From the NCBI RefSeq assembly GCF_000633935.1, contig NZ_KK214998.1, positions 1,068,010-1,132,009 on the forward strand: a DNA stretch of 64,000 nt. The letters are read 5' to 3'. The notes below the pieces were generated by a model. It ran no database searches. It had not been told where the DNA came from and worked only from the letters and a program-made list of their open reading frames with translations. Position numbers and translations under genes: made by a program. Every line of letters starts with the position of its first letter. Position 1 is the first letter of the stretch. Below are positions 38,671 through 49,417 of the stretch, piece after piece. Origin of the DNA: Ectothiorhodospira haloalkaliphila ATCC 51935 (lineage in GTDB: Bacteria; Pseudomonadota; Gammaproteobacteria; Ectothiorhodospirales; Ectothiorhodospiraceae).

Positions 38671-39729
38671 TCAATCCGCGCCGCCATCACCCTCCGGCGA
38701 TCCATCACCGCTACGCTCACCCATGCCGACCTGCAGCGCGTTGTAGCGTGCCCAGGCATGGAACCCGCGGGCATTGGCGGTAATGGGCTCGTCCACGGTT
38801 CGGGCATGGGGGATCATCTCGCGCAGATAGCGAGACATCACCTGCCCGCCGCCGCCCGTGATGAGCACGAAGGGATAGTCATCCACCTGCCATAGGGAGT
38901 TGATCTCCACCAGCAGCTTGGTGGCCAGATCCTGGAACACCTGATCCCGCAGGCCGCTGATATCCACCTTGCGCCCGGAAACATTCAGCTCACCGTCGAT
39001 GATGGCTTCATCCAGGGTGTAGGTCTCCCGTTCCAGGCCATACCTGGCATTGAGCAACTCGGCGATTTCGTCGTATCCGTGGGAGATGCCGATGGGCACG
39101 GTGCGGCTGAAGGCCGGGGCGTATTCGCCGTCCACGATGGTGGCGAAATCACTGGTACGAAAGCCCACATCGATGATGCCCACCCGGCCATCCAGCATGG
39201 GACTGTCCTCGCGCAGGTTGCCCCGTTCATCCAGCACCATGGACCAGAAGGTGCCCACGGGCTGGGGCACCACGTCGATACGGTCCAGACGCACGCTGTA
39301 GGCGTGACGCTGACTGCCGATACGACGAATGACTTCGTGATCCCCCTGCAGGCGTCTTACCAGGTCGTCGGCCATGTGCATGCGACCCGGCGGCAGACCG
39401 GTGACCACGAAAAAGCTGTTGAGGCTCTCCTTGCAATACAGGGCGAGCGTGCCCAGACAGAGGATGAGGATGTCATCCCCTTCGGCGCGTGTGGAGGAGA
39501 GCCCCCGGTAGGCGATGCGGGAGTGGCGGATGGCCAGATCGCCCAGGAAATACTCCCGCCCCCCAACCGACACGCGCAGATCCTCCGTGGGCGGGGGCCG
39601 CTTGAAGCCCAGCGACATGGGTGCCTGGGTCCCGGCCTCGCCCACCACGCTGGGGAAGACGTAACCGTTCTGTCCATCCTCCGCCTTGATGTAGCCGTAG
39701 CCCATGTCCAGCCCGATACAGCGATCCAT
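38671..39729 (-). CDS. ParM/Alp-type actin-like ATPase
   Basis: This 352-residue protein is of the ParM/StbA or Ta0583 type. Nucleotide-binding motifs are the phosphate-1 loop IGLDMGYGYIKAEDG, the phosphate-2 loop GIIDVGFRTSDFATIVDG (about 170-187) and the adenosine motif FVLITGGGGQVMSR. Such proteins polymerise into filaments that move plasmids or organise the cell. Here the gene is chromosomal, in a housekeeping neighbourhood, with no adjacent DNA-binding adaptor (ParR/AlfB). The C-terminus is a Gly/Asp-rich tail. It lies downstream of fbp on the same strand with 159 bp and a terminator hairpin between. Role unknown. Confidence 0.82.
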   Translation of the reverse strand: MDRCIGLDMGYGYIKAEDGQNGYVFPSVVGEAGTQAPMSLGFKRPPPTEDLRVSVGGREYFLGDLAIRHSRIAYRGLSSTRAEGDDILILCLGTLALYCKESLNSFFVVTGLPPGRMHMADDLVRRLQGDHEVIRRIGSQRHAYSVRLDRIDVVPQPVGTFWSMVLDERGNLREDSPMLDGRVGIIDVGFRTSDFATIVDGEYAPAFSRTVPIGISHGYDEIAELLNARYGLERETYTLDEAIIDGELNVSGRKVDISGLRDQVFQDLATKLLVEINSLWQVDDYPFVLITGGGGQVMSRYLREMIPHARTVDEPITANARGFHAWARYNALQVGMGERSGDGSPEGDGGAD

Positions 39730-39842
39730 AAATGTCGTCCTCTTTTGGATGGAGGTCAGTGGGTGGTTCAGTGATGACGTGGGCGTATTACAGACCCTTC
39801 AGCCCCGGTTTGGCAAACACATCGTTCGCAAAACGCACAAGA

Positions 39843-39857
39843 CCCGGCAAAGCCGGG
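39843..39857 (-). terminator. Terminator-like hairpin after fbp
   Basis: On the minus strand, CCCGGC-TTT-GCCGGG followed by TCTTGTG forms a compact hairpin about 30 bp beyond the fbp stop. The following T-tract is weak, so some readthrough into the actin-like gene is likely. Confidence 0.5.
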
Positions 39858-39888
39858 CCTTGTGGGATGGGACGACCCCTGGGTCACC

Positions 39889-40899
39889 CTACTCCTGGTG
39901 GTAACCGGTAACGCGGTCCACCTCGTTGCGGGACCCCAGGATCACGGGCACGCGCTGATGGATATCATCGGGGCTCAAGGTCATCATGCGCTCCCGACCG
40001 GTGGTGCAGGCGCCGCCCGCCTGCTCGATGAGAAAGGCCATGGGATTGGCCTCATACATCAGACGCAGCTTGCCGCCCTGCCCCTTGGCCTGGATCTTGG
40101 AATCCAGGGGATACATGAACACCCCGCCACGGGTCAGGATGCGATGCACCTCGGCCACCATGGAGGCGATCCAGCGCATGTTGAAGTCCTTGTCCCGGGC
40201 GCCGTCCTTGCCCTCCAGGCATTCGCCGATGTAACGCTTCACCGGCTGCTCCCAGAAGCGCATGTTGGAGGCATTGATGGCGAATTCCTGGGTATCTTCC
40301 GGGATCTGCACATTGGAGTGGGTGAGCAGAAACTCACCGAAATCACGGTCCAGGGTGAACATGTTGGTACCGGTGCCGGTGGTCAACACCATCATGGTGG
40401 AGGGCCCGTACACACAGTAACCGGCGGCCACCTGCTCCGTACCGGGCTTGAGGAAATCTTCCTTGCTGGGGTTACGCACGCCGGGGGGCGCCTTGAGGAT
40501 GGAGAAGATGGTGCCCACCGAGACGTTCACATCGATATTGGAGGAGCCGTCCAGCGGGTCGAACAGCACCAGATACTTGCCCCGGGGCGCGTCTTCCGGC
40601 AGATGATAGACGTCATCCATCTCCTCGGAGGCCAGGGCAGCCACGTGGCCGTTGTGGGCCAGGGCCTCGATGAAGATCTCGTTGGTGATCACATCCAGCT
40701 TCTTTTGCTCCTCCCCCTGCACGTTCTGGGTGCTGGCGGTGCCCAGCACACCCACCAGATCGCCCTTGTTGACCAGGTCGGAGATTTTCTTGCAAGCCAC
40801 GGAGATGTCGTTGAGCAGGCCGGTGAACTCCCCGGTGGCCCCCTCGAACTTGCGCTGGGTTTCGATGATGAAGTTGGTGAGAGTGGTACCGATATGCAT
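39889..40899 (-). CDS. fbp: Fructose-1,6-bisphosphatase class I
   Basis: This 336-residue enzyme hydrolyses fructose 1,6-bisphosphate in gluconeogenesis and, in autotrophs, the Calvin cycle. Metal-binding motifs are the Glu pair in [11 protein letters not shown] and [20 protein letters not shown] (about 118-137). The substrate-binding segment [16 protein letters not shown] follows, with the family C-terminal [15 protein letters not shown]. Length matches class I. It is probably monocistronic: a hairpin follows it, and 209 bp separate it from the DUF4399 gene upstream. Confidence 0.96.
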   Translation of the reverse strand: MHIGTTLTNFIIETQRKFEGATGEFTGLLNDISVACKKISDLVNKGDLVGVLGTASTQNVQGEEQKKLDVITNEIFIEALAHNGHVAALASEEMDDVYHLPEDAPRGKYLVLFDPLDGSSNIDVNVSVGTIFSILKAPPGVRNPSKEDFLKPGTEQVAAGYCVYGPSTMMVLTTGTGTNMFTLDRDFGEFLLTHSNVQIPEDTQEFAINASNMRFWEQPVKRYIGECLEGKDGARDKDFNMRWIASMVAEVHRILTRGGVFMYPLDSKIQAKGQGGKLRLMYEANPMAFLIEQAGGACTTGRERMMTLSPDDIHQRVPVILGSRNEVDRVTGYHQE

Positions 40900-41108
40900 G
40901 TTGCCGTTTTCCTATGGTGGTGTTGAAAGATCCTGACGCAGCCATCGTTGTTGTGGAATCTACCGGAGCGCTCCGGGGGCCACGCATCACTGTTGGCTAT
41001 ACTAACAGAACCTTTTATCACCTCCCATGGTGTGGGGCCTCAGGGCAAGACACGACCATCCTGCCTGCCCTGCACCCTCAGCCCACCGCACCCCTCATCC
41101 CCGGGCAC

Positions 41109-41549
41109 CTACTCCACCATGATCGTGATCTGCTCGGACACCACCGGCGGATCAAAACTGGCATGCCGATAATCCATGAACAGCAACTGCAGCGTGTGCG
41201 TGCCCGGCTCCAGTTCCAGTTCCGTCTCCGTCTGACCACCGCCGAAATGCACGGTCTGGTCAGTGAAAGGCAGCGGCGCATCCAGGTTCACATCATCCAG
41301 ATCCTTGTTCACCAGCAGGTGATGATGGCCTGTATCAGGGCGATCCACCCCCGCCGGCGCAACGCCTGCCCCCTTGAGCCCCATGCGCACCGTCACCGGC
41401 GAACTCACGGTCTCCCCATCCGTTGGTGTGATGAAATAAACCTCTGCCCCTTCTGGCGGCGCCGGACGATTGAGATCCGCCTGGACAACCCCCAGGGGCA
41501 ACAATGCGGCGACAGCCAAAGTGATCACTGCACGGGACATCACGCTCAT
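41109..41549 (-). CDS. DUF4399 periplasmic protein
   Basis: This 146-residue exported protein has a signal peptide (about 1-24, cleaved near VVQA-DL) and a DUF4399 domain. Its marks are VYFITPTDGETVSSPVTVRM, the histidine cluster DTGHHHLLVN and the terminal Ig-like strands HTLQLLFMDYRH. The HHH near the middle suggests copper or other metal binding, but the family is uncharacterised. AAGGAGG precedes the ATG at 41549. It stands alone. Confidence 0.8.
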   Translation of the reverse strand: MSVMSRAVITLAVAALLPLGVVQADLNRPAPPEGAEVYFITPTDGETVSSPVTVRMGLKGAGVAPAGVDRPDTGHHHLLVNKDLDDVNLDAPLPFTDQTVHFGGGQTETELELEPGTHTLQLLFMDYRHASFDPPVVSEQITIMVE

Positions 41550-41763
41550 GACACGCCTCCTTCCAGTTATTCTGTTCGTTTGCTTGATCCTGCTGGTTGA
41601 CTATAGCACTGCGGATTAATCGCCGCAGATGGCCACCTCGTGAACGCCGCACCGCTTGATCGGCATGGCCAAACTCCAGATACTCACAGGCACATCTTCA
41701 GGATTCTGCCGTTCCCCATGAAAAATGGCAGCCGCACATCCACACGACCGGGAGTCATCCATC

Positions 41764-42792
41764 ATGTCCAGCACAATTTCCCTTGCGCCGCATCCCGCGG
41801 CCACCCTACCCACCCATCCAACGATCCAGATGGCCGAGGCCGCCACCGATGGCACCGCTGGCAAGGCCGAGGCATCTGCTCAGACACTGCCCCCAGCCCT
41901 TACCGGCGAGCGTCGCACGCTGCAAAGCAAGGCGGGCAGCCTGTGCTACTACCACGCAGCCCCCAAAAGCGAGGAGCAGCGTACCGACGTCCCCCTGCTG
42001 CTGATTCACAGTGTGAACGCCGCCGGCTCCGCCTATGAGGTCAAGCCACTTTACGATCACTATGCCAAATGGCGCCCTGTGTATGCCCTGGAACTGCCCG
42101 GCTTTGGTGGCTCGGACCGCAGCGACCGGGCCTATACGCCTCGCCTGATGACCGATGCCATCCACGCCATGGTGGAGGAGATTCAGCGCCTGCACGGCGA
42201 AGGCAAGCCGGACGCCATCGCCCTCTCCCTGGGCTCGGAGTTCCTGGCCCGCGCCGCCCACGAATCCCCCGACGCCTTCCGCAGTATCGGCCTGGTGAGC
42301 CCCACGGGTTTCAAGGGCACCGGGCGCCTGGATGGCCCGGCCGAGAGCACCCGTGGCATGCCCTGGCTGCACACCTTCTTCGTGCGTGCTCCCTGGAGCC
42401 AGGGGCTGTTCAATGCCCTCACCAAGCGCAGCGTGATCCGCTACTTCCTCAACAAGGCCTGGGGCTCCAAGGACATCGACCTGGGCCTGCTGGAATACAG
42501 CGTGGCCACCACCCGCCAGCCCGGAGCCAAGAATGCCCCCTACCACTTCCTGGCCGGCAACCTCTTCAGCGCCGACATCACCACCATCTACGAATCCCTG
42601 AAGCTGCCGGTGTTCATGGTGCATGGCGAGCGGGGCGACTTCGTGGACTTCAAGGGTAAGGCAGTGGTGGCCAAACGCCCCAACTGGCTCATCTACGAGA
42701 TGCCCACCGGTGCCCTGCCCTATTTTGAAATGCCAGAGTCCTTCGTGGCCGAGTACGAGGCCTTTCTGCAGAACCAGGTGATGAAGGCGTAA
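41764..42792 (+). CDS. Alpha/beta hydrolase-like protein lacking catalytic His
   Basis: This 342-residue alpha/beta hydrolase-fold protein has the oxyanion region LLLIHSVNAAGSAYEVKP, a nucleophile elbow AIALSLGSEFL (Ser155) and the acid Asp292 in MVHGERGDFVD. The position where GHxPxxExP would supply the catalytic His reads TGALPYFEMPE, so the His is replaced by Ala317. It may be non-hydrolytic or act as a ligase or binding protein. The N-terminal 45 residues are low-complexity, Ala/Pro/Thr-rich. The ATG at 41764 or an internal ATG at 41830 could be the start. sohB follows after 15 bp and is likely cotranscribed. Confidence 0.75.
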   Translation: MSSTISLAPHPAATLPTHPTIQMAEAATDGTAGKAEASAQTLPPALTGERRTLQSKAGSLCYYHAAPKSEEQRTDVPLLLIHSVNAAGSAYEVKPLYDHYAKWRPVYALELPGFGGSDRSDRAYTPRLMTDAIHAMVEEIQRLHGEGKPDAIALSLGSEFLARAAHESPDAFRSIGLVSPTGFKGTGRLDGPAESTRGMPWLHTFFVRAPWSQGLFNALTKRSVIRYFLNKAWGSKDIDLGLLEYSVATTRQPGAKNAPYHFLAGNLFSADITTIYESLKLPVFMVHGERGDFVDFKGKAVVAKRPNWLIYEMPTGALPYFEMPESFVAEYEAFLQNQVMKA

Positions 42793-42807
42793 GGCGGATT
42801 CCCTCAG

Positions 42808-43818
42808 ATGGAATTCATCTACGATTTCGCCATCTTCCTGGCCAAGGTGCTCACCATCGTGGTGGCCATCCTGGTGGTGCTGGGCAGTCTTGCCAGCACC
42901 GCCGCCAGCGCCCGGGATCGCGGCCAGGACCACCTCAACGTGCGTCGTCTCAACGACCGCTACCGCCATATGGAGAACACCCTGAAAAAGCGCTTCGCCG
43001 CGCCCAAGGGGTGGGCCGCGCGCCTCAAACGCCTGCGCAGTGGCAAAAAGGCCGAGACCGGGCTGGATCCGTCCCCGGACCCGGACCGGGCCCGCATCTT
43101 CGTGCTGAAGTTTCACGGCGACATCCGGGCCTCCCATGTGGCGAGCCTGCGCGAGGAGGTTTCCACGGTGCTCACCCAGGCCCGTCCGGAGCTGGATCAT
43201 GTGGTGGTCTGCGTGGAGAGCGGTGGCGGCATGGTGCCCCATTACGGCCTGGCGGCGTCACAACTGGTGCGACTGCGGGATGCGGGGCTCCAGGTCACGG
43301 TGTGCGTGGACCGGGTGGCCGCCAGCGGCGGCTACCTGATGGCCGCCGTGGCCCACCGCATCATCGCGGCCCCCTTCGCCATCGTCGGCTCCATCGGCGT
43401 GGTGGCGCAACTGCCCAACTTCCACCGCTGGCTCAAGCGTCGCAACGTGGATATCGAGTTGCTCACCGCCGGCGAATACAAGCGCACCCTCACGGTGCTG
43501 GGTCGCAACACCGCCGAGGGGCGGGCCAAGTTCCAGGAGGACCTGGAGGAGACCCACACCCTGTTCAAGACCTTCCTGTCCCGCTATCGCCCCTCCCTGG
43601 ACATGGATCAGGTGGGCACCGGGGAGCATTGGTACGGGGAACAGGCCCGCCCCCTGGGTCTGGTGGACGAACTGGGCACCAGCGACGATGTACTGATGAA
43701 GCTGGCCCGGGAGCATGATCTGTACGAGGTCACCTACAAGCGCCGCCAGAGCCTGGGCAAGCGCATGGGGACCGCGATGGAGAGCATCACCGACCGCCTG
43801 CTGGGGGGGCGGGGATGA
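42808..43818 (+). CDS. sohB: Inner-membrane serine protease SohB
   Basis: This 336-residue membrane-anchored S49-family protease is related to signal peptide peptidase. It has an N-terminal helix (about 8-28), the nucleophile Ser in DRVAASGGYLMAAVAHRI and the general-base Lys in TAGEYKRTLTVLG, followed by EDLEETHTLF. It degrades membrane or exported peptide fragments. Start at 42808, 15 bp after the hydrolase-like gene. A terminator lies between it and the convergent tRNA. Confidence 0.93.
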   Translation: MEFIYDFAIFLAKVLTIVVAILVVLGSLASTAASARDRGQDHLNVRRLNDRYRHMENTLKKRFAAPKGWAARLKRLRSGKKAETGLDPSPDPDRARIFVLKFHGDIRASHVASLREEVSTVLTQARPELDHVVVCVESGGGMVPHYGLAASQLVRLRDAGLQVTVCVDRVAASGGYLMAAVAHRIIAAPFAIVGSIGVVAQLPNFHRWLKRRNVDIELLTAGEYKRTLTVLGRNTAEGRAKFQEDLEETHTLFKTFLSRYRPSLDMDQVGTGEHWYGEQARPLGLVDELGTSDDVLMKLAREHDLYEVTYKRRQSLGKRMGTAMESITDRLLGGRG

Positions 43819-43878
43819 GGGGGTGAACGAAGCCTGGAGAGTGACCAGTCTCCCCGGCAACCACCTCAGGCACCCGCC

Positions 43879-43918
43879 AAAAAAAACGCCACGAAGGGAT
43901 AACCCTCGTGGCGTTTTT
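43879..43918. terminator. Bidirectional rho-independent terminator
   Basis: A long stem AAAAACGCCACGA / TCGTGGCGTTTTT with an AGGG-ATAA-CCC top (one bulged A) lies between convergent sohB and tRNA-Pro. The A-run and T-run make it functional on both strands. Confidence 0.85.
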
Positions 43919-43923
43919 CGATC

Positions 43924-44000
43924 TGGTCGGAGTGAAAGGATTCGAACCTTCGACCCCCGCCTCCCGAAGGCGGTGCTCTACCAGGCTGAGCTACACTCCG
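43924..44000 (-). tRNA. tRNA-Pro(CGG)
   Basis: A full cloverleaf of 77 nt is on the minus strand. The acceptor stem CGGAGTG/CACTCCG is perfect, the D-loop is AGCTCAGCCTGGTAGAGC, the anticodon arm is CCGCC-TTCGGGA-GGCGG with anticodon CGG, and the T arm is GAAGG-TTCGAAT-CCTTT. Discriminator A and the CCA end are encoded. It reads CCG proline codons. No integrase is next to it. Confidence 0.96.
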
Positions 44001-44098
44001 ATGAACCGTAGGGCCCACCGGCCCGACAGGCTGCGTATTGTGCTACGAAGCATCGCGAAAGTCCAACTCCGCGAAACCCCATCCACCACCCGCCGTAG

Positions 44099-45067
44099 TC
44101 AATATCCCCGACCCACGGAAAACCGCGCCAGCGAAGCCATGGCCTCCCGGTAAGGGCTCTCCGGCAGGACAGACAGGGCCTCAATGGCATTGTCCGCCTC
44201 CTGCTCCGCCATGCGACGGGTGTACTCGATGGACCCCGTGGCCTGGATGGCGGCCAACACCCGCTCGGCATAATCACGTCCGCCCTTCTCGATGGCCTCG
44301 CGCACCACAGCGGCATCCGCCTCGCTGCCCACACGCATGGCATGGATCAACGGCAGCGTCGGCTTACCCTCGGCCAGATCATCACCCATGTTCTTGCCCA
44401 TCGCATCACGGTCACCGCTGTAATCCAGCACATCATCAATCAGCTGGAAGGCCGTGCCCAGGTGCATGCCGTAAGCCGCCAGCCCCTGAATCACCGCCTC
44501 GGGCTGTTCCGCCAGCACCGGGCCGACGCGCCCGGCCGCATCGAAGAGCTTGGCCGTCTTGGACTGGATCACATGCATGTAGCGCTCTTCGGTGGTGTCC
44601 GCGTCATGGCAGTTGAGCAACTGCATCACCTCACCCTCGGCCACCGTGCTGGTGGTGTGGGAAACGATCTCCATGATGCGCATGTTGCCGATCTCCACCA
44701 TCATCTCGAAGGAGCGGGAGTAGAGGAAATCGCCCACCAGCACACTGGCCTCGTTGCCGAAGCGCGCATTCGCGGTCTCCCGGCCTCGGCGCATCTCCGA
44801 GGCGTCCACCACGTCATCGTGCAGCAGGGTGGCCGTGTGGATGAACTCGATGACCGCAGCCAGCTCGATGTGCTGCGTACCCCGATAGCCACACGCCCCG
44901 GAGGACAGCAGCACCAGCATGGGACGCAAGCGCTTGCCGCCACTACTGATAATGTAATGGCCCAGCTGGTTGATGAGCACCACGGGGGATTGCAGACGCC
45001 GACATATGCAGTCGTCCACCGCCTTCATATCGTCGGCGATCAGGTCGCGAATCTGGTTAAGGTCCAT
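44099..45067 (-). CDS. ispB: Octaprenyl diphosphate synthase IspB
   Basis: This 322-residue trans-prenyltransferase elongates farnesyl diphosphate with IPP to make the ubiquinone side chain. The two Asp-rich motifs are LLHDDVVDASEMRRG (first, DDxxD) and FQLIDDVLDYSGD (second). KTAKLFDAAG and NMGDDLAEGKPTLPLIHA are typical. The start at 45067 is chosen because MDLNQIRDLIADDM aligns with the E. coli N-terminus; an in-frame TTG at 45133 and ATG at 45106 would extend it. It is divergent from rplU, the usual gammaproteobacterial arrangement. Confidence 0.93.
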   Translation of the reverse strand: MDLNQIRDLIADDMKAVDDCICRRLQSPVVLINQLGHYIISSGGKRLRPMLVLLSSGACGYRGTQHIELAAVIEFIHTATLLHDDVVDASEMRRGRETANARFGNEASVLVGDFLYSRSFEMMVEIGNMRIMEIVSHTTSTVAEGEVMQLLNCHDADTTEERYMHVIQSKTAKLFDAAGRVGPVLAEQPEAVIQGLAAYGMHLGTAFQLIDDVLDYSGDRDAMGKNMGDDLAEGKPTLPLIHAMRVGSEADAAVVREAIEKGGRDYAERVLAAIQATGSIEYTRRMAEQEADNAIEALSVLPESPYREAMASLARFSVGRGY

Positions 45068-45164
45068 GGACGGAATTTGATCACTAAGGGAAGGAGCCTC
45101 GGGCATGCTAGGAACGGAGTGGTTAAGTGTCAAGGCGTATCCCTGAGTTTGCGTGTGTTTCTAT

Positions 45165-45193
45165 TTGACCACCGCTTGCGGCGCAGGTAAACT
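45165..45193 (+). promoter_or_regulatory. Candidate sigma-70 promoter of rplU-rpmA
   Basis: TTGACC (45165-45170), a 17-bp spacer and TAAACT (45188-45193) stand 43 bp upstream of the rplU ATG. Spacing is ideal and the position fits a short leader, in which rplU mRNA structure could be autoregulatory. Confidence 0.55.
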
Positions 45194-45235
45194 TCCGCGT
45201 CTTTGGATTGAAGACCTTTTCGGAGAACATCAAAG

Positions 45236-45547
45236 ATGTACGCGGTTATCGCTACCGGTGGCAAGCAGTACCGGGTTGCCCAGGGTGAAAAACTCCGGGT
45301 CGAGAAGCTCGACGCGGAGGAAGGCGCCTCTGTGGAATTCGACAACGTCCTGCTGGTCGGCAGCGGCGAAGACATCAAGGTGGGTGCACCCTACGTGGAA
45401 GGCGGCAAAGTAACCGCGACCATCAAGGCCCACGGGCGCGGCGAAAAGGTGGAGATCATCAAGTTCCGCCGTCGCAAGCACTCCCGCAAGCAGATGGGGC
45501 ACCGCCAGCACTACACCGAGCTGGAAATCACTTCCATCGCCGGTTGA
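45236..45547 (+). CDS. rplU: 50S ribosomal protein L21
   Basis: The 103-residue protein matches L21 throughout: [20 protein letters not shown] at the N-terminus and the basic [20 protein letters not shown] near the end, which contacts 23S rRNA. It is first in rplU-rpmA, 20 bp before rpmA. Confidence 0.98.
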   Translation: MYAVIATGGKQYRVAQGEKLRVEKLDAEEGASVEFDNVLLVGSGEDIKVGAPYVEGGKVTATIKAHGRGEKVEIIKFRRRKHSRKQMGHRQHYTELEITSIAG

Positions 45548-45567
45548 TAGGCAAGAGGTAAGATCAG

Positions 45568-45825
45568 ATGGCACATAAGAAGGCAGGCGGCAGTACCCGT
45601 AACGGCCGCGACTCAGAAAGCAAACGTCTTGGTGTGAAGCGCTTCGGCGGCCAGGCCGTGATCGCCGGCAACATCATCGTTCGTCAGCGTGGCACCCAGT
45701 TCCACCCCGGCCTCAACGTGGGCTGCGGCAAGGATCACACCCTGTTCGCCAAGGCGGACGGCAAGGTGGTGTTCGAGACCAAAGGTCCCAAGGGCCGCAA
45801 GTACGTGAGCGTACTCGCCGCCTGA
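45568..45825 (+). CDS. rpmA: 50S ribosomal protein L27
   Basis: The 85-residue protein begins [20 protein letters not shown], the conserved N-terminus that reaches the peptidyl transferase centre. [15 protein letters not shown] is also conserved. It has the gammaproteobacterial form without the cleaved N-terminal extension of Firmicutes. A strong terminator follows. Confidence 0.98.
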   Translation: MAHKKAGGSTRNGRDSESKRLGVKRFGGQAVIAGNIIVRQRGTQFHPGLNVGCGKDHTLFAKADGKVVFETKGPKGRKYVSVLAA

Positions 45826-45855
45826 TTGCCGGCCACAAGCGGCAGCAAGGACTCC

Positions 45856-45883
45856 AAAGCCCCGGCCTTCCGGGGCTTTTTTA
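45856..45883 (+). terminator. Rho-independent terminator after rpmA
   Basis: AAAGCCCCGG-CCTT-CCGGGGCTTT followed by TTTT is a classic terminator 31 bp after the rpmA stop. It separates the ribosomal genes from obgE. Confidence 0.92.
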
Positions 45884-45950
45884 ATGCCCATACCTCCCGC
45901 GCCCAACCACAGGAGAGGGTGTCGCTTTGCCCCCGAGCGACGTATCCTGA

Positions 45951-48120
<2,170 letters not shown>

Positions 48121-48135
48121 GGTGTGGGGGTAGCG

Positions 48136-48250
48136 GCCCTGCCGGGTGCCGGAGGTCTGTTGGCGGGACGCCGTGAATACATCCATGTAGGCTCTGCAGC
48201 CGCTTCCTGCGGCTGAAGCCCGCCAACAGACCTCCGGCACCCGGCAGGGC
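48136..48250. repeat. Long hairpin element, copy 2
   Basis: Arms at 48136-48167 and 48219-48250 are perfectly complementary over 32 bp. They enclose the core GCGGGACGCCGTGAATAC then ATCCATGTAGGCT and an inner hairpin CAGCCGC-TTCCT-GCGGCTG (48197-48215). The core differs from copy 1 at only two positions over about 31 nt, while the outer arms share no similarity with copy 1. It lies between convergent proB and the DsrE-like gene, so it may act as a terminator as well. Confidence 0.88.
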
Positions 48251-48275
48251 CTTGATGCATTGCGAAGGGGGGGTG

Positions 48276-48833
48276 TTACTCGATCTTGATGTAGGCGAAA
48301 CCCTTGGTGTTCTGCAGTTCGGCCAGACGCACCACGCCTGAGGGCACCATGGACACCCCGTCGTAGAGCCCATCTTCCGGCAAATCAAGGGCCGAGCGGG
48401 TGATGTCGCAGAGCTCCACCTTCACGCCATGCACGGACATCAGGGAACTGAGTCGACCGCGCAGATTGTCACGTTCGGCGGCCAGGGTGTCGTCCTCGGC
48501 GAAGGGGGAGCCTTCCAGGGGGTCGTCGGTCAGGAAACGGATGCCGTGGGAGACGGCGACGATGCGGATGTCGTGATCCATCAGTTCATTCTCGTAGTGC
48601 ACCGCCATGTTGTTGATGCTGGTGAGCATGGCGCTGAACCGGCGGGGATCAGAGAAATCTGCGTGGTAGACCACGCGGGCGGCGGGGTCCGCAGCGGCAG
48701 CCGTGGACGGCACCACCAGGAAGGCCAGGCTGATGAGAAGCCAGGCCATGGCCAGGCCCTGCCAGCGTTTCAGTCCCGAAGCCGCGGTTCGGCCTTCGTG
48801 AGCGCTCATCCCGTTCGGACAGGATTGTGTCAT
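48276..48833 (-). CDS. DsrE-family exported protein
   Basis: The 185-residue protein has an N-terminal hydrophobic segment (about 28-45, AMAWLLISLAFLVVPSTA) and a DsrE-like domain: RVVYHADFSDPRRFSAMLTS, ENELMDHDIRIVAVSHGIRF, VKVELCDITRS and MVPSGVVRLAELQNTKGFAY. DsrE proteins take part in sulfur transfer, and a single Cys in VELCD could carry persulfide. The start at 48833 is set by GGAGG 8 bases upstream; a longer frame to 48986 is rejected. It is convergent with proB. Confidence 0.75.
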   Translation of the reverse strand: MTQSCPNGMSAHEGRTAASGLKRWQGLAMAWLLISLAFLVVPSTAAAADPAARVVYHADFSDPRRFSAMLTSINNMAVHYENELMDHDIRIVAVSHGIRFLTDDPLEGSPFAEDDTLAAERDNLRGRLSSLMSVHGVKVELCDITRSALDLPEDGLYDGVSMVPSGVVRLAELQNTKGFAYIKIE

Positions 48834-48960
48834 GACGTATCCTCCATTGGTGTTCCCCATCGCCTCCTCTGGCGGCGGGTGCAGCCAAGAGTGGCAGCCG
48901 CATTGCGGCGGATCAATCTGCAGCGCAGCAAGTTCATGAAAGATGCGGGCATCAGGGGAA

Positions 48961-48989
48961 TTGACATTCCCCCCGCTTCCATGCAAGAT
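48961..48989 (+). promoter_or_regulatory. Candidate promoter of rpsT
   Basis: A perfect -35 TTGACA (48961-48966), a 17-bp spacer and a weak -10 CAAGAT (48984-48989) lie 43 bp upstream of the rpsT start. Confidence 0.45.
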
Positions 48990-49032
48990 TGCCGGCTTTT
49001 CCGGAACTGACCCGAATTTTCAGGAGATTACC

Positions 49033-49293
49033 TTGGCCAACATCGCCTCAGCTCGCAAGCGTGCCCGCCAGAGCGAAAAGAATCGCCAGCACAACATGGC
49101 CGCGCGTTCGCGCTTTCGCACTGCCATCAAGAAGGTGCTGAAGGCTGTGAAAGCGGGTGACAAGGACACCGCCACCAGCGCCTACCAGGCCGCTGTGCCG
49201 GTCATCGACAAGTCCGTTTCCAAGGGCGTCCTGCACCGCAACAAGGCAGCGCGTCACAAGAGCCGCCTGAACGCACGGGTGCGGGCGCTGTAA
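49033..49293 (+). CDS. rpsT: 30S ribosomal protein S20
   Basis: This 86-residue basic helical protein matches S20 ([20 protein letters not shown] at the start, [19 protein letters not shown] at the end). It binds 16S rRNA early in assembly. The start is TTG at 49033 with AGGAG 6 bases upstream. E. coli rpsT also uses UUG, which is part of its translational autoregulation, so the feature looks conserved here. An in-frame ATG at 48943 is upstream of the likely promoter and is rejected. Confidence 0.96.
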   Translation: MANIASARKRARQSEKNRQHNMAARSRFRTAIKKVLKAVKAGDKDTATSAYQAAVPVIDKSVSKGVLHRNKAARHKSRLNARVRAL

Positions 49294-49304
49294 TCGACCT
49301 GACG

Positions 49305-49330
49305 CCCTTCTCCCCCTGGGGGAGAGGGGC
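49305..49330. repeat. REP-like unit, CCCTCTCC family
   Basis: CCCTTCTCCCCC-TGG-GGGAGAGGGG forms a short hairpin 11 bp after the rpsT stop. It is a partial member of the family at 13189-13300 and may support termination. Confidence 0.5.
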
Positions 49331-49361
49331 TTTCTGGTTCATCTGTGATGATGTGCCTGTG

Positions 49362-49385
49362 AACCCGGTCACCCCGGGTTTTTTT
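49362..49385 (+). terminator. Rho-independent terminator after rpsT
   Basis: AACCCGG-TCACC-CCGGGTT followed by five T residues lies between rpsT and murJ. It would isolate the highly expressed ribosomal gene from murJ. Confidence 0.85.
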
Positions 49386-49417
49386 GTGCCCGGCAAACCG
49401 CGAGCTCGCTTCAACCC

